15,433 nt of DNA from an uncultured Eubacterium sp. (GTDB lineage Bacteria > Bacillota > Clostridia > Lachnospirales > Lachnospiraceae). Location: assembly GCA_934316845.1 (NCBI GenBank), contig CAKRDZ010000049.1:1-15433 (forward strand). Direction: 5' to 3'. The notes under the pieces are model-generated. The model saw nothing but the letters and a program-made list of their open reading frames with translations, searched no databases and had not been told where the DNA came from. Within the stretch, counting starts at the first letter, position 1; each line of letters begins with the position of its first letter. Positions 5,722 to 14,001 of this stretch are shown piece after piece. The translations under genes were made by a program, and so were the position numbers.

Positions 5722-7221
5722 TTACACTTCCTCCGCCCACGCAAGTGCACATCGGACGGCGCGTTTCCATCCCTCTAATTTCCGGCTGCGCTGCTCTTGT
5801 GGCATATCTGCATGAAATACCTTTGACAACGCCCAGTTTTTGCGGATATCGTCGATATCTTCCCAGTATCCTACTGCAAGTCCTGCCAGATAAGCCGCTC
5901 CTAACGCTGTTGTTTCTACGCATTTTGGGCGAAGCACATCCACATTCAGCATATCCGCCTGAAACTGCATCAAAAAATTATTGTTTGAAGCACCGCCGTC
6001 TACTTTAAGGCTGACAATATCCACGCCGGATTCCTGCTCCATAATTTTCAAAATGTCATATGTCTGGTATGCCATTGCTTCTAAGACAGCCCGCACAAAA
6101 TGTTCTTTTTTACATCCTCTTGTCAAACCGACAACCATTCCTCGTGCGTATGGATTCCAATAAGGCGCACCCAGTCCCGTAAACGCAGGTACGACATAAA
6201 CTCCATTGGTATCTTCTACCGCATCTGCATAGGCTTCTGTCTGGGACGCATCTTTCACCAGATCCATTTCATCACGCAGCCATTGCACACCTGCTCCTGC
6301 CACAAAAATACTTCCTTCCAATGCGTATTGGATCTGATCATCAGAACTCGCTGCAATCGTTGTAAGCAGACCATTTTTTGAATTGACTGCCTGCTCTCCT
6401 GTATTCATAAGCAAAAAACAGCCTGTTCCATATGTATTTTTCACTTCGCCTGCGGAAAAACAACATTGGCCAAACAATGCCGCCTGCTGATCTCCCGCTG
6501 CACCGGCGATCGGGATTCCGCCACTAAGCACGGCAGAATCGGTAACACCATAGATACAACTTGACGGACGCACTTCCGGAAGCATTGATTTTGGAATATG
6601 AAAATAAGAAAGAATCTTTTCATCCCAGCATAGGTGATGAATATCAAACATCATCGTTCTGGAGGCATTGGTATAATCCGTTACATGAACCGCACCCTTG
6701 GTCAGATTCCAGATCAGCCAGGTGTCAATCGTTCCAAAGATCAGATCTCCCGCTTCTGCCTTCTCCCGCGCCCCTTCTACATGGTCTAGGATCCATGCGA
6801 TTTTGGACGCAGAAAAATACGCATCCGGAATCAATCCGGTCGTTTTTTGTACATACTCTGACCATCCATTTTTTACCATTTCTTCAATCCGGTCTGCTGT
6901 TCTGCGGCATTGCCAGACAATCGCATTGTACACCGGCTGTCCCGTATGGCGGTCCCAGACAATTGTCGTCTCTCTTTGATTCGTGATACCGATTCCCGCG
7001 ATCTCTTCTGCGGCGGCACCGATTTTACTAATCGCCTCTGTGGCGACAGACAGCTGGGACGCCCAGATTTCCATCGGATCATGCTCAACCCAGCCGGCCT
7101 GAGGATAGATCTGTTCAAACTCTTTCTGCGCCATACTGCAAATATTTCCCTGCTTATCAAACAAAATACATCGGGAACTTGTCGTCCCTTGATCTAATGC
7201 TAACATGTATTTTTTCGTCAT
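5722..7221 (-). CDS. glpK: Glycerol kinase
   Basis: GlpK is an FGGY-family kinase that phosphorylates glycerol to sn-glycerol 3-phosphate with ATP in the cytoplasm. Sequence is canonical over 499 residues: ALDQGTTSSR near the N-terminus (Asp10), ITNQRETT with Arg83 and Glu84, AGAAGDQQAALFGQ containing Asp244, GVYVVPAFTGLGAPYW, and VDGGASNNNFLMQFQ. Numbering tracks E. coli GlpK closely. Unlike many Firmicutes enzymes it lacks the histidine loop (YHFFG type) phosphorylated by HPr; residues 229-232 are Ser-Ala-Val-Leu. The ATG at 7221 directly follows the TAA of the metallophosphoesterase gene (TAAATG), and its SD GAGGGG lies inside that gene's last codons, so translation is probably coupled. 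It is the last gene of the eda operon; no glpF or glpP is present in the window. Confidence 0.98.
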   Translation of the reverse strand: MTKKYMLALDQGTTSSRCILFDKQGNICSMAQKEFEQIYPQAGWVEHDPMEIWASQLSVATEAISKIGAAAEEIAGIGITNQRETTIVWDRHTGQPVYNAIVWQCRRTADRIEEMVKNGWSEYVQKTTGLIPDAYFSASKIAWILDHVEGAREKAEAGDLIFGTIDTWLIWNLTKGAVHVTDYTNASRTMMFDIHHLCWDEKILSYFHIPKSMLPEVRPSSCIYGVTDSAVLSGGIPIAGAAGDQQAALFGQCCFSAGEVKNTYGTGCFLLMNTGEQAVNSKNGLLTTIAASSDDQIQYALEGSIFVAGAGVQWLRDEMDLVKDASQTEAYADAVEDTNGVYVVPAFTGLGAPYWNPYARGMVVGLTRGCKKEHFVRAVLEAMAYQTYDILKIMEQESGVDIVSLKVDGGASNNNFLMQFQADMLNVDVLRPKCVETTALGAAYLAGLAVGYWEDIDDIRKNWALSKVFHADMPQEQRSRKLEGWKRAVRCALAWAEEV

Positions 7222-8343
7222 TTATTTCCCCTCAATATCAATCACTACATATTCCGATTTACACCCCGTCTTAAACTTGATCGCCCAGTCGGAAATGCCG
7301 GAAGTGACGATAAAATTCGTCACATCGCGTGTTTCGAGACCATAAGTCTTGTCATTTTCGCCGGACCACTCTCCCACATAGTTGATCGGGAAAAATTGTC
7401 CGCCATGCGTATGTCCGGACAATACCAGATCCACTTTGGCTGCCGCCTGATTGTCATAATCGTGCGGCTGGTGATCCAATACAATGCTGTATTTCGAAGT
7501 ATCCAGATTCTCCGTCAATTTTTGCATACTTGCCCGCGAACCTCCTTTTTGCTCTTCCGAGCGGTCCTGACGCCCGATCAGATAAAAACGGTTATCGATC
7601 AATTCCACATCGTCCTGCAACACATGAACTCCATTTTTTTCCAATTCTTTTATCAGGTCGTCTCCGTCATATCCGCGGTATTCCGGATCATAATATCCCT
7701 TGTCATGATTTCCGAACACAAAATATACCCCATAAGTCGGATTCAGTTTTGATAACGCATGACAGGCATCGATCATATCCTGTTTGGAGGTGTCATCGTC
7801 AACAAAGTCTCCGGTGATCACTACCACATCCGGATTCGTCTTCTGCATTTCCTCCACATATTTTTCAAGTCCTTTTCCGTCAAACGTCGTTCCCACATGA
7901 GAATCTGCAAACTGAACAACGCGCAGTGTTCCGGTCTGTTTCTCCGTCTGCAGTGTATAAGGTACTTCCCATACATGATTGGCAAGGAACCAGCCACAGA
8001 TCAGATAACCGGCCGTCAAAACAATAGCAAAAAGACCGGCAACTTCCTGTCTGCTCCATTTGGCAGGTTTGCCGGTCTTTTTGTGAAGGAGTGTGGTGAC
8101 TCCATCACATAAAAGCCAGATGATGACAAGGTGGATCATACATATGAGGGCATCTATCATTCCCATGGTATACCAAAGTACACCAAACATCGCAAGAACC
8201 GGCACCAGACTTTCTAAAATCCGAAGCCATTTCCTGCCTTTCGATACCTTTTCCATAAAACGAAATTGAGAAATCCGTCTTGTTACATAGAAAAAAGAAC
8301 CTAATACTACGAGGAACATTGCCAACATAATAAAAACCCACAT
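7222..8343 (-). CDS. Membrane-anchored metallophosphoesterase (373 aa)
   Basis: Four predicted transmembrane helices (about residues 2-20, 45-61, 63-82 and 103-122) precede a calcineurin-like phosphoesterase domain at 140-373. All metal-ligand motifs are intact: ADSHVG (Asp147, His149), GDFVDD (Asp179), GNHD (211-214), HQPHD (His291) and GHTHGGQ (310-316). This is the YkuE/YaeI-like group of membrane phosphoesterases; the related LpxG and YkuE act on lipid-linked or wall-associated phosphate esters, but substrate here is unknown. With four helices, the catalytic domain is probably on the same side as the N-terminus. GGAGGTGAT precedes the ATG at 8343 with 8 bases after the extended SD. It sits between eda (28 bases upstream) and glpK (0 bases downstream), suggesting a role near glycerol or glycerol-phosphate metabolism. 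Confidence 0.92.
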   Translation of the reverse strand: MWVFIMLAMFLVVLGSFFYVTRRISQFRFMEKVSKGRKWLRILESLVPVLAMFGVLWYTMGMIDALICMIHLVIIWLLCDGVTTLLHKKTGKPAKWSRQEVAGLFAIVLTAGYLICGWFLANHVWEVPYTLQTEKQTGTLRVVQFADSHVGTTFDGKGLEKYVEEMQKTNPDVVVITGDFVDDDTSKQDMIDACHALSKLNPTYGVYFVFGNHDKGYYDPEYRGYDGDDLIKELEKNGVHVLQDDVELIDNRFYLIGRQDRSEEQKGGSRASMQKLTENLDTSKYSIVLDHQPHDYDNQAAAKVDLVLSGHTHGGQFFPINYVGEWSGENDKTYGLETRDVTNFIVTSGISDWAIKFKTGCKSEYVVIDIEGK

Positions 8344-8371
8344 CTTTTGTCATCACCTCCGCTTTGTATCT

Positions 8372-9010
8372 TTAGGCACGAATACGTTTTACTAGTTCAG
8401 CTGCATCTTTCGTCATTTTTTCAATCTCGTCAAATTTACCTGCGCTTACAAGGTCGCCTTTTACCATCCAGCTTCCACCACAGGCAAGAATACGGTCATA
8501 TTTGAGGTATTCTTCTACATTGCCAAGATTGATTCCACCGGTAGGCATAAATTTCAGTGTCGTGTAAGGAGCTGCTACTGCCTTGATCATTTTCAATCCG
8601 CCAGCTGGTTCTGCCGGGAAGAATTTTACGACATCAAGTCCCATCTCCAATGCTTTTTCCATCTCACTCGGTGTCTGCGTTCCCGGTGTGACCGGAATAT
8701 TTTTATCGATACAATACTGAACTACCTTTGGATTTAATCCGGGACTTACGATAAATTTAGCGCCTGCTGCTACCGCACGGTCAACCTGCTCTGTTGTAAG
8801 AACGGTTCCTGCGCCTACGAGCATCTCCGGGAATTTCTCCGTCATAATACGGATGGATTCTTCTGCTGCTTCTGTACGGAATGTCACCTCAGCACATGGA
8901 AGTCCACCATTGCACAATGCTTTTGCCAAAGGCTCTGCATCTTTTGCATCGTTCAAAACAACAACCGGTACAATACCAATCTTCTCAATTTTTTCTAATA
9001 CTGCGTTCAT
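8372..9010 (-). CDS. eda: KDPG/KHG aldolase
   Basis: This encodes a class I aldolase that splits 2-keto-3-deoxy-6-phosphogluconate to pyruvate and glyceraldehyde 3-phosphate, and may also act on 4-hydroxy-2-oxoglutarate. At 212 residues it has the normal length. EVTFRT holds Glu41 and Arg45, GAGTVLT and SPGLNPKVV follow, VKFFPAE holds the Schiff-base Lys129, and MPTGGI is the phosphate-binding loop. The ATG at 9010 follows AAGGAAG with about 9 bases. No kdgK, edd or uronate genes are visible nearby; instead it leads an operon with a metallophosphoesterase and glpK. It could feed sugar-acid or uronate breakdown from genes elsewhere. Confidence 0.95.
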   Translation of the reverse strand: MNAVLEKIEKIGIVPVVVLNDAKDAEPLAKALCNGGLPCAEVTFRTEAAEESIRIMTEKFPEMLVGAGTVLTTEQVDRAVAAGAKFIVSPGLNPKVVQYCIDKNIPVTPGTQTPSEMEKALEMGLDVVKFFPAEPAGGLKMIKAVAAPYTTLKFMPTGGINLGNVEEYLKYDRILACGGSWMVKGDLVSAGKFDEIEKMTKDAAELVKRIRA

Positions 9011-9029
9011 ACTATATTCTTCCTTTCTT

Positions 9030-9043
9030 CCGGTAATAACCGG
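9030..9043. other. Small hairpin in the eda leader
   Basis: CCGGTAATAACCGG has 5-base arms and a 4-base loop, about 20 bases upstream of the eda start and just before its SD. It could slow or stabilise the leader mRNA. No riboswitch architecture is visible, as the whole leader is only about 50 bases. Confidence 0.4.
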
Positions 9044-9067
9044 GCATAAAAATCTTCAAACATATTT

Positions 9068-9095
9068 ATTATATCATGTTTCCCTTGATTTTCAA
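9068..9095 (-). promoter_or_regulatory. Sigma-A-type promoter of the eda operon
   Basis: On the minus strand TTGAAA (9090-9095) and TATAAT (9068-9073) are separated by 16 bases. Transcription would begin near 9061, giving a leader of about 50 bases. It lies in the 175-base divergent space between eda and the CotF-like gene. Confidence 0.75.
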
Positions 9096-9185
9096 CCTTT
9101 TCGAAAAAGATTTCACCTTGCATTTTGTATATTTTTTTCAGTTTGGGAAATGATGATAAAAAAGCTATAAAGGAGTTATAAAATT

Positions 9186-9644
9186 ATGCAATTAACAGAA
9201 AAAGAACAAAGCGTGATCAAAGAGCTGCAGACACAGGAAAAATCCTGCGTGGAAAAATACCGTTTTTATGAATCTTCCGCAAAAGATCCGGAACTGCAGA
9301 AATTATTTCATCAGATCGGGGACGAAGAACAGGAACACTTTGACTCTCTTGCTGACGTATTAAAAGGAAATGTTCCTGACGTCAAAGCACAGGAAAGCGG
9401 CTCACAGGGTTATACCCCATCCGTGACGTATGACAAAAATTGTAATTCTGAAGATAAAAAACACGATGCCTTTTTATGTACCGATTCCATTGCGACAGAA
9501 AAACTTGTCTCCTCAACGTACAATAATGATCTGTTTCAATTTGCCGCTTCAAACATCCGCAAATTATTAAACCACATCCAGACAGAAGAACAAAATCACG
9601 CAGAGATGATCTACAAATATAAAACCGCTAACAACATGGCTTAA
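9186..9644 (+). CDS. CotF-type spore coat / ferritin-like protein (152 aa)
   Basis: This is the only plus-strand gene. It matches the Coat_F family, which has a ferritin-like four-helix fold and is spread among clostridial spore coat proteins. The N-terminal helix pair (residues 5-60) holds Glu18 and the EEQEHFDSL segment with Glu48 and His51. After a polar 35-residue loop come LCTDSIATEK with Glu105 and the EEQNHAEM segment with Glu135 and His138. This Glu, ExxH, Glu, ExxH pattern is that of a di-iron ferritin-like site, though Coat_F proteins are not known to need metal. It probably acts in spore coat assembly or stress. AGGAG at 9171-9175 lies 10 bases before the ATG. No clear sigma-A promoter is seen upstream, which fits a sporulation sigma factor but does not show one. 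Confidence 0.82.
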   Translation: MQLTEKEQSVIKELQTQEKSCVEKYRFYESSAKDPELQKLFHQIGDEEQEHFDSLADVLKGNVPDVKAQESGSQGYTPSVTYDKNCNSEDKKHDAFLCTDSIATEKLVSSTYNNDLFQFAASNIRKLLNHIQTEEQNHAEMIYKYKTANNMA

Positions 9645-9660
9645 TTTATCCTATTAAAAG

Positions 9661-9705
9661 AGCAGCACAGGCGTGATCTCCGTCACTTTCCCGTGCTGCT
9701 TTTTT
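9661..9705. terminator. Bidirectional intrinsic terminator
   Basis: The arms AGCAGCAC (9661-9668) and GTGCTGCT (9693-9700) pair perfectly, with an inner GTGA/TCAC stem. The plus strand continues with TTTTT (9701-9705), and the minus strand with CTTTTAAT. It ends the CotF-like gene on plus and the permease gene on minus, whose TAG is at 9706-9708. Confidence 0.88.
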
Positions 9706-12240
9706 CTATAATACCTCTTCTTTTAATGTTTCTATAATCGAGTCATTCCGCAGTTTATATATGGCATAATACATCGATAATCCCACCAATACAAACACGG
9801 CTGCAATGACAATAAGGTACGTTTTCCAAGGAACAAAAAATGGAATCGTCGCCGCATTGATACGTGCATTCATATTATAACATAAAAACAAACTAACCGG
9901 TATCGCTACAATGAGTGCCCGTTCGCCATAAAAGAAACTTTCCAGACAGATCATCTTGCGGAATCCTTTTGGCGTAATCCCTACAGATTTCAACATTGCA
10001 AATTCCTTTCGGCGCAGTGAAATTCCGGTAGAAATGGTATTGATAATATTGGCGATCGTGATCAGGGTGATCAATACAATGAACCCGTAAATAAACACCT
10101 GCATAATAAATATGACGGTATTCATCGTCTGAAATGCCTCTGCATAATCAATGGCACCACCTTCTTTATAACCACCTTCTTCGATGATCTGCTGTATCTC
10201 TTCTGTCACCTTCTCATGCTGGCTCGTTACCACTCCAAGTTTCGCAGTGTTCTCATATTTCTTCACATATGTGCTCTCCGGCATATAGACCGAAACGGCA
10301 CCGCTGGCATTGATGCGGCAGGAAACCAGATTTGGATCATAAGAAATAAAATTCTCTATTTCTACTCCTTCCTTTCCGTCTTCCGACACAAACTTTTTGT
10401 GCAGTATCTGATCGGTAAATACGTTTCCACCGTCTTTCGTATGCTGTATATTGTTCATCAATAAGCCCTTACAGGTATCACCATAAAACGGAGCAGGATC
10501 AATCTGATTTTTCCGGCACATCTCGTCAAATACTTCGTCATCCAGAAGATTGATGTAAACAAAAGCCTGGTCTTTAAAGGCTTTCTGATAACCGGATGTC
10601 ACCGTATCTTCCGAAAATACACGTTTATCCTCTGCACTCCTGCTCGCCATATCATAGATATAACATTTTCCGGAAACATTGAGCACCTCATCCACATCAT
10701 CTAACTGTTCTATTTTTTGTTTCATTTCTTCTTTATCTTTCTGTGAAACATATACCATGATCTGGTGTGGCTGGCTGTCCTGCATTCCATTGGATTCTAT
10801 CAATAACTGGCAGAAATAATTGATACACAAAAACAAGATAACGGAAAATCCAATGGATCTTGTAATAATTTTTGATTTCCTGCTGTTTCTCTTTAAACTT
10901 TTATGCGCCAATTCTCCTTCGTAACCAAATATTTTACGAATATAAAACGGCGTACGGATTTTCTTTTTACGGATACGGATTTCTCCCGTCTGTCGTATCG
11001 CATCCATGGGTGAAATGGCGGAAGCCCGTCTCGCGGGAACAAGAGCGGATATCAACACCGTGATAAAACTAATGAGAATGATCAGACATACACTCCACCA
11101 CGGAACAACCGTGCGCATGGAAAATGTGTCCTCTGTAACTCCCTGTACCATTCCGGTCGAAATGATCTTACCTCCTACCAGATTCAGGGTGATCGATATT
11201 CCAATGATTCCAACCACGATACCGAGAATGAGTCCTGCCACGGTCTGCAAAAACACTTCAAAATACACAGAATTTCGTTTCTGTCGTTTGGTTGCACCTA
11301 CACTTGCTAACATTCCGAGATAGCGTACTCTCTCCGAAAGAGACATCGCAAATGCATTGTAGATCAATACGATGGAAGCTGCCATCACGATTGCCAGTGC
11401 AATTCCAATTACCGGAAACAGATTCTTGAATGTAAAACTATTTTTATCCACTGCGAATTTCGTCTCCAGAAACATGGTTTCTATATCGGTATTTTCCAGA
11501 TCATATTTTTTTATGATCTTCTTTAATTCTTTGAGTGAATTGTGGTCAAGTTTTTTCAGTGTAATAGAAACATCTGCGTTTTCCTTCTTTTCTGCCTCAC
11601 TCATTCCACGAATCATCTTAAAGGAACTTGTCGGCACATTCTGATGCAGGATCGCCGTCACTTTTACCGTCCGTTTTTCTCCTGCGGTAAATTTCTCTCC
11701 CGCAATGAAACTTCCGTTATATGGTATTTCCTGTCCATCTGACTTGACAGTTCTTTTTCCAAAATTTACCTCTATTATATCACCCGGTTTTATCCGAAAC
11801 TTGTTTTGACTCAACACCTTTTCTTCTAATGCAATCTCGTTTTCATTTTGGGGAAGTTCTCCGTCATATTTGCAGGTGATAAGCTGCTTCATCGCTGTCG
11901 TATCCGCTGCCATGATATCCCCCCGTCCGGTTCGCGGGCTCTTTGCGCCATCAAGCTGGAACGCATTTTCTTCCGGTAACTCCAGGCTGGCTCCTGCCAT
12001 ACTCACGCGGGCATCTTTTCTTAATTCGGATAACTGTTTTGGTGAAACGTCTCCGGAGACAGACTGCCGGTTTCCATACGAGTACAGGCAGATTTCTCCT
12101 GTCATATCCAAAAAGGAAGCAAGACTTACAAAGATTGCCGTGATCAAAGCTACAGCAGCGGCAATACCCAGTGTCGTTACAATTGTCCGGCCCCGGTTTG
12201 TCTTCATATGGCGGAGCGTTAATTTATTTACTATATTCAT
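9706..12240 (-). CDS. ABC transporter permease, FtsX-type with two extracellular domains (844 aa)
   Basis: Eight helices are predicted at about residues 20-44, 274-298, 332-356, 381-403, 463-482, 710-738, 773-790 and 806-827. They form two FtsX/MacB-like halves, each helix-extracellular domain-three helices. Extracellular domains are at about 45-273 and 483-709. The cytoplasmic loops after helix 2 (SLSERVRYLGMLASVGATKRQ) and helix 6 (RRKEFAMLKSVGITPKG) are the ATPase-coupling loops of this superfamily. BceB-type permeases have ten helices and one extracellular domain, so this is a different class. It likely moves or pulls a lipid, peptide or envelope-active compound by mechanotransmission. 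ATG 12240 is preferred over ATG 12255 because GGGGGAG lies 6 bases before it. It overlaps the ATPase gene by 17 bases and ends at the shared terminator. Confidence 0.93.
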   Translation of the reverse strand: MNIVNKLTLRHMKTNRGRTIVTTLGIAAAVALITAIFVSLASFLDMTGEICLYSYGNRQSVSGDVSPKQLSELRKDARVSMAGASLELPEENAFQLDGAKSPRTGRGDIMAADTTAMKQLITCKYDGELPQNENEIALEEKVLSQNKFRIKPGDIIEVNFGKRTVKSDGQEIPYNGSFIAGEKFTAGEKRTVKVTAILHQNVPTSSFKMIRGMSEAEKKENADVSITLKKLDHNSLKELKKIIKKYDLENTDIETMFLETKFAVDKNSFTFKNLFPVIGIALAIVMAASIVLIYNAFAMSLSERVRYLGMLASVGATKRQKRNSVYFEVFLQTVAGLILGIVVGIIGISITLNLVGGKIISTGMVQGVTEDTFSMRTVVPWWSVCLIILISFITVLISALVPARRASAISPMDAIRQTGEIRIRKKKIRTPFYIRKIFGYEGELAHKSLKRNSRKSKIITRSIGFSVILFLCINYFCQLLIESNGMQDSQPHQIMVYVSQKDKEEMKQKIEQLDDVDEVLNVSGKCYIYDMASRSAEDKRVFSEDTVTSGYQKAFKDQAFVYINLLDDEVFDEMCRKNQIDPAPFYGDTCKGLLMNNIQHTKDGGNVFTDQILHKKFVSEDGKEGVEIENFISYDPNLVSCRINASGAVSVYMPESTYVKKYENTAKLGVVTSQHEKVTEEIQQIIEEGGYKEGGAIDYAEAFQTMNTVIFIMQVFIYGFIVLITLITIANIINTISTGISLRRKEFAMLKSVGITPKGFRKMICLESFFYGERALIVAIPVSLFLCYNMNARINAATIPFFVPWKTYLIVIAAVFVLVGLSMYYAIYKLRNDSIIETLKEEVL

Positions 12241-12928
12241 TGTTTTCTCCCCCATTTCTACAGTCTTTTACCAGTTTTCCATCGCGTATTTCTATAATGC
12301 GGTCCGCAGATAAGGCAATCTTTTCGTCGTGCGTGATCATAATTACCGTCTGATGAAATTCTTTATTAAACATCCGAAGTAACGAAATGATCTCTGCGCT
12401 GTTTTTACTATCCAGATTTCCGGTTGGCTCATCTGCCAGAAGAAGCGCCGGATTGTTCATCAGGGCACGACCAATGGAGACTCTTTGCTGCTGTCCACCG
12501 GACAACTGATTCGGAAGATGTTTTAAACGGTCTTCCAGTCCCAGCCTCTCTACCAAATCGGTAAGCAGTCTCGGATCCGGCTTATTTCCGTCAAGCAAGA
12601 GCGGCAGAGTAAGATTTTCTTCTACCGTCAAAATGGGGATCAAATTATAAAACTGATAGATCAGTCCGATCTGACGGCGGCGAAAGATCGCCAATGCCGT
12701 TTCATCCAACGTAGAAATATCGGTCTGGTCTACGATCACCTGCCCGCCTGTCGGTACATCGACACCGCCCAGAATATGCAAAAGTGTGGATTTTCCGGAA
12801 CCGGAAGGTCCAATGATTGCGACAAATTCTCCCTGTTCCACTTCAAAAGAGACATCATCCAGCGCTTTTACCAGTGTGTTTCCTTTTCCATATGTTTTTG
12901 TTAAGTTTTTCACTTCCAAAATATTCAT
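12224..12928 (-). CDS. ABC transporter ATP-binding protein (234 aa)
   Basis: This is a MacB/LolD/BceA-class ATPase. All motifs are present: Walker A GPSGSGKST at residues 40-48, Q-loop Gln92 in YQFYNLIP, signature LSGGQQQR at 142-149, Walker B LLLADEP at 162-168 with Glu167, and H-loop His200 in ITHDE. It powers the overlapping FtsX-type permease. ATG 12928 is chosen over the ATG two codons earlier because AGGAG (12936-12940) is 7 bases from it but only 1 base from the other. The 3' end overlaps the permease start by 17 bases, implying coupled translation. Upstream is an 80-base spacer containing candidate regulatory repeats. Confidence 0.96.
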   Translation of the reverse strand: MNILEVKNLTKTYGKGNTLVKALDDVSFEVEQGEFVAIIGPSGSGKSTLLHILGGVDVPTGGQVIVDQTDISTLDETALAIFRRRQIGLIYQFYNLIPILTVEENLTLPLLLDGNKPDPRLLTDLVERLGLEDRLKHLPNQLSGGQQQRVSIGRALMNNPALLLADEPTGNLDSKNSAEIISLLRMFNKEFHQTVIMITHDEKIALSADRIIEIRDGKLVKDCRNGGENNEYSK

Positions 12929-12960
12929 TGTCATTCTCCTTTTCTTTTTGATAATTTAAG

Positions 12961-12980
12961 TGTAACATCGCATCCTTACA
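12961..12980. promoter_or_regulatory. Inverted repeat TGTAA-N10-TTACA upstream of the ABC genes
   Basis: TGTAA (12961-12965) and TTACA (12976-12980) form an inverted repeat about 33 bases before the ATPase start. OmpR-family regulators paired with peptide-sensing ABC modules often use TNACA/TGTAA-type sites, so this may be the binding site of the response regulator encoded upstream. No consensus -35 is visible here, as expected if an activator is needed. The repeat is short. Confidence 0.4.
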
Positions 12981-12997
12981 TCTCCGTGAAAGAAAAA

Positions 12998-13011
12998 TGA
13001 CAATTTTGTCA
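12998..13011. terminator. Palindrome overlapping the kinase stop, weak terminator or site
   Basis: TGACAATTTTGTCA is a perfect 14-base palindrome whose end contains the TGA of the histidine kinase gene. On the minus strand it is followed by TTTTTCTTT, so it could be a weak terminator or attenuator between signalling and transport genes. The stem is only 6 base pairs and AT-rich. Confidence 0.3.
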
Positions 13012-14001
13012 CACAATCATTTTATAAAACCGGATTTCAAATTCCGTTCCCTTTCCCACTTCGCTTTTTACCAGTATTTTTCCCTCTTCTTTTTCCACGA
13101 TGGCTTTTGACAATGCCAGCCCGATCCCCACACTGTCTTTTTTTGCCCGTTTTCCATTGTAAAAACGTTCAAATATGTGTGGCAGTTCCTCTTTTTCGAT
13201 ACCACATCCGTCATCACGAAGAGTCAAGGCTTGATATAGTGTATAATCTTTTGTCTCCACATAAAGATGTCCACCATCTTCCATATGCTCCATACAATTT
13301 TTTACAATATTACCGACTGCCTCGCACGTCCAGTTAAAATCTCCCCGGATCGTTCCTTCTAATTTTCCTTTTTCCACGCGAATATTTCTCAGATCCATCG
13401 TGAGTAAATACGGTTCAATACTTGCCTCCAAAACCTCTTCCAATGCGATTTCATCGGTATGAAATACAATCGTTCCGGCATCCAATTTTGACAATTTCAA
13501 TAAATACGTAATCAGCCATTTCATTTTCTCTAACTGTTTGTCAATCGTTTCGACAAATCGCTTTCGCTTCTCCTCATCCTGCTCTTTTTCAAGCAGTTCG
13601 GTCATTACCATCATAGAAGTAAGAGGTGTTTTTAACTGATGGGAAATATTGGCAAGGGCATCCGCAAGATACACCTTATCTTTCTCTAACATCGCATTCT
13701 GTGACCGAAGCAGGACAATCACTTTATATAAATTGTTTTTTAATATGGATATTTCGCCCTCCTCGTTGTCTGCGATGTCAAGATCGTATTTACCGGCACA
13801 GATCAGGGATAAATAGTTGTTAAGCTGCTGCAGTTTGTCCCGTCGTTTCTTTATTTCCCAGCTGTAAATAGTGATCAACAGAGCAGTAAATACAAAAAAG
13901 AGAACAGCACACCATGGATGGATCCATGCCATAAGTACGGTTCCCAAAATTGTAATTACACTGCCCAAAAGAATCATATGTTTCAGGCTTTTATCTTTCA
14001 T
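13009..14001 (-). CDS. Sensor histidine kinase, short-loop membrane sensor (330 aa)
   Basis: Two helices at about residues 8-25 and 30-47 are separated by only about five residues, so there is no extracellular sensor domain. This is the pattern of intramembrane-sensing kinases, which usually detect through a partner transporter. A linker follows (about 50-110), then the dimerisation domain with His121 in NISHQLKTPLTS. The ATPase domain has Asn235 in the N-box (NIVKNCMEHM), DDGCGI at 263-268, FERFYNG at 278-284 and GIGLALSKAI. The ATG at 14001 lies inside the response regulator's stop region, an 11-base overlap (ATGAAAGATAA), so translation is coupled. Likely input is the flux or state of the ABC transporter encoded downstream. 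Confidence 0.94.
   Translation of the reverse strand: MKDKSLKHMILLGSVITILGTVLMAWIHPWCAVLFFVFTALLITIYSWEIKKRRDKLQQLNNYLSLICAGKYDLDIADNEEGEISILKNNLYKVIVLLRSQNAMLEKDKVYLADALANISHQLKTPLTSMMVMTELLEKEQDEEKRKRFVETIDKQLEKMKWLITYLLKLSKLDAGTIVFHTDEIALEEVLEASIEPYLLTMDLRNIRVEKGKLEGTIRGDFNWTCEAVGNIVKNCMEHMEDGGHLYVETKDYTLYQALTLRDDGCGIEKEELPHIFERFYNGKRAKKDSVGIGLALSKAIVEKEEGKILVKSEVGKGTEFEIRFYKMIV

Noticed and set aside
6561..6986. Plus-strand open frame of 141 codons opposite glpK
   Set aside because: It is antisense to a fully conserved glycerol kinase; it has no recognisable motif and is a by-product of codon bias.
8105..8356. Alternative 83-codon frame starting closer to the SD of the phosphoesterase
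   Set aside because: Its ATG fits the SD spacing, but the peptide has no family features, while the other frame gives an intact hydrophobic N-terminus leading into the conserved domain.
9010..9047. Eleven-codon leader peptide before eda
   Set aside because: The short frame overlaps the eda SD and has no ribosome site or repeated codons typical of attenuation.
9143..9171. TTGGGA-17-TATAAA as promoter of the CotF-like gene
   Set aside because: Transcription would start downstream of the AGGAG ribosome site, leaving no SD in the mRNA.
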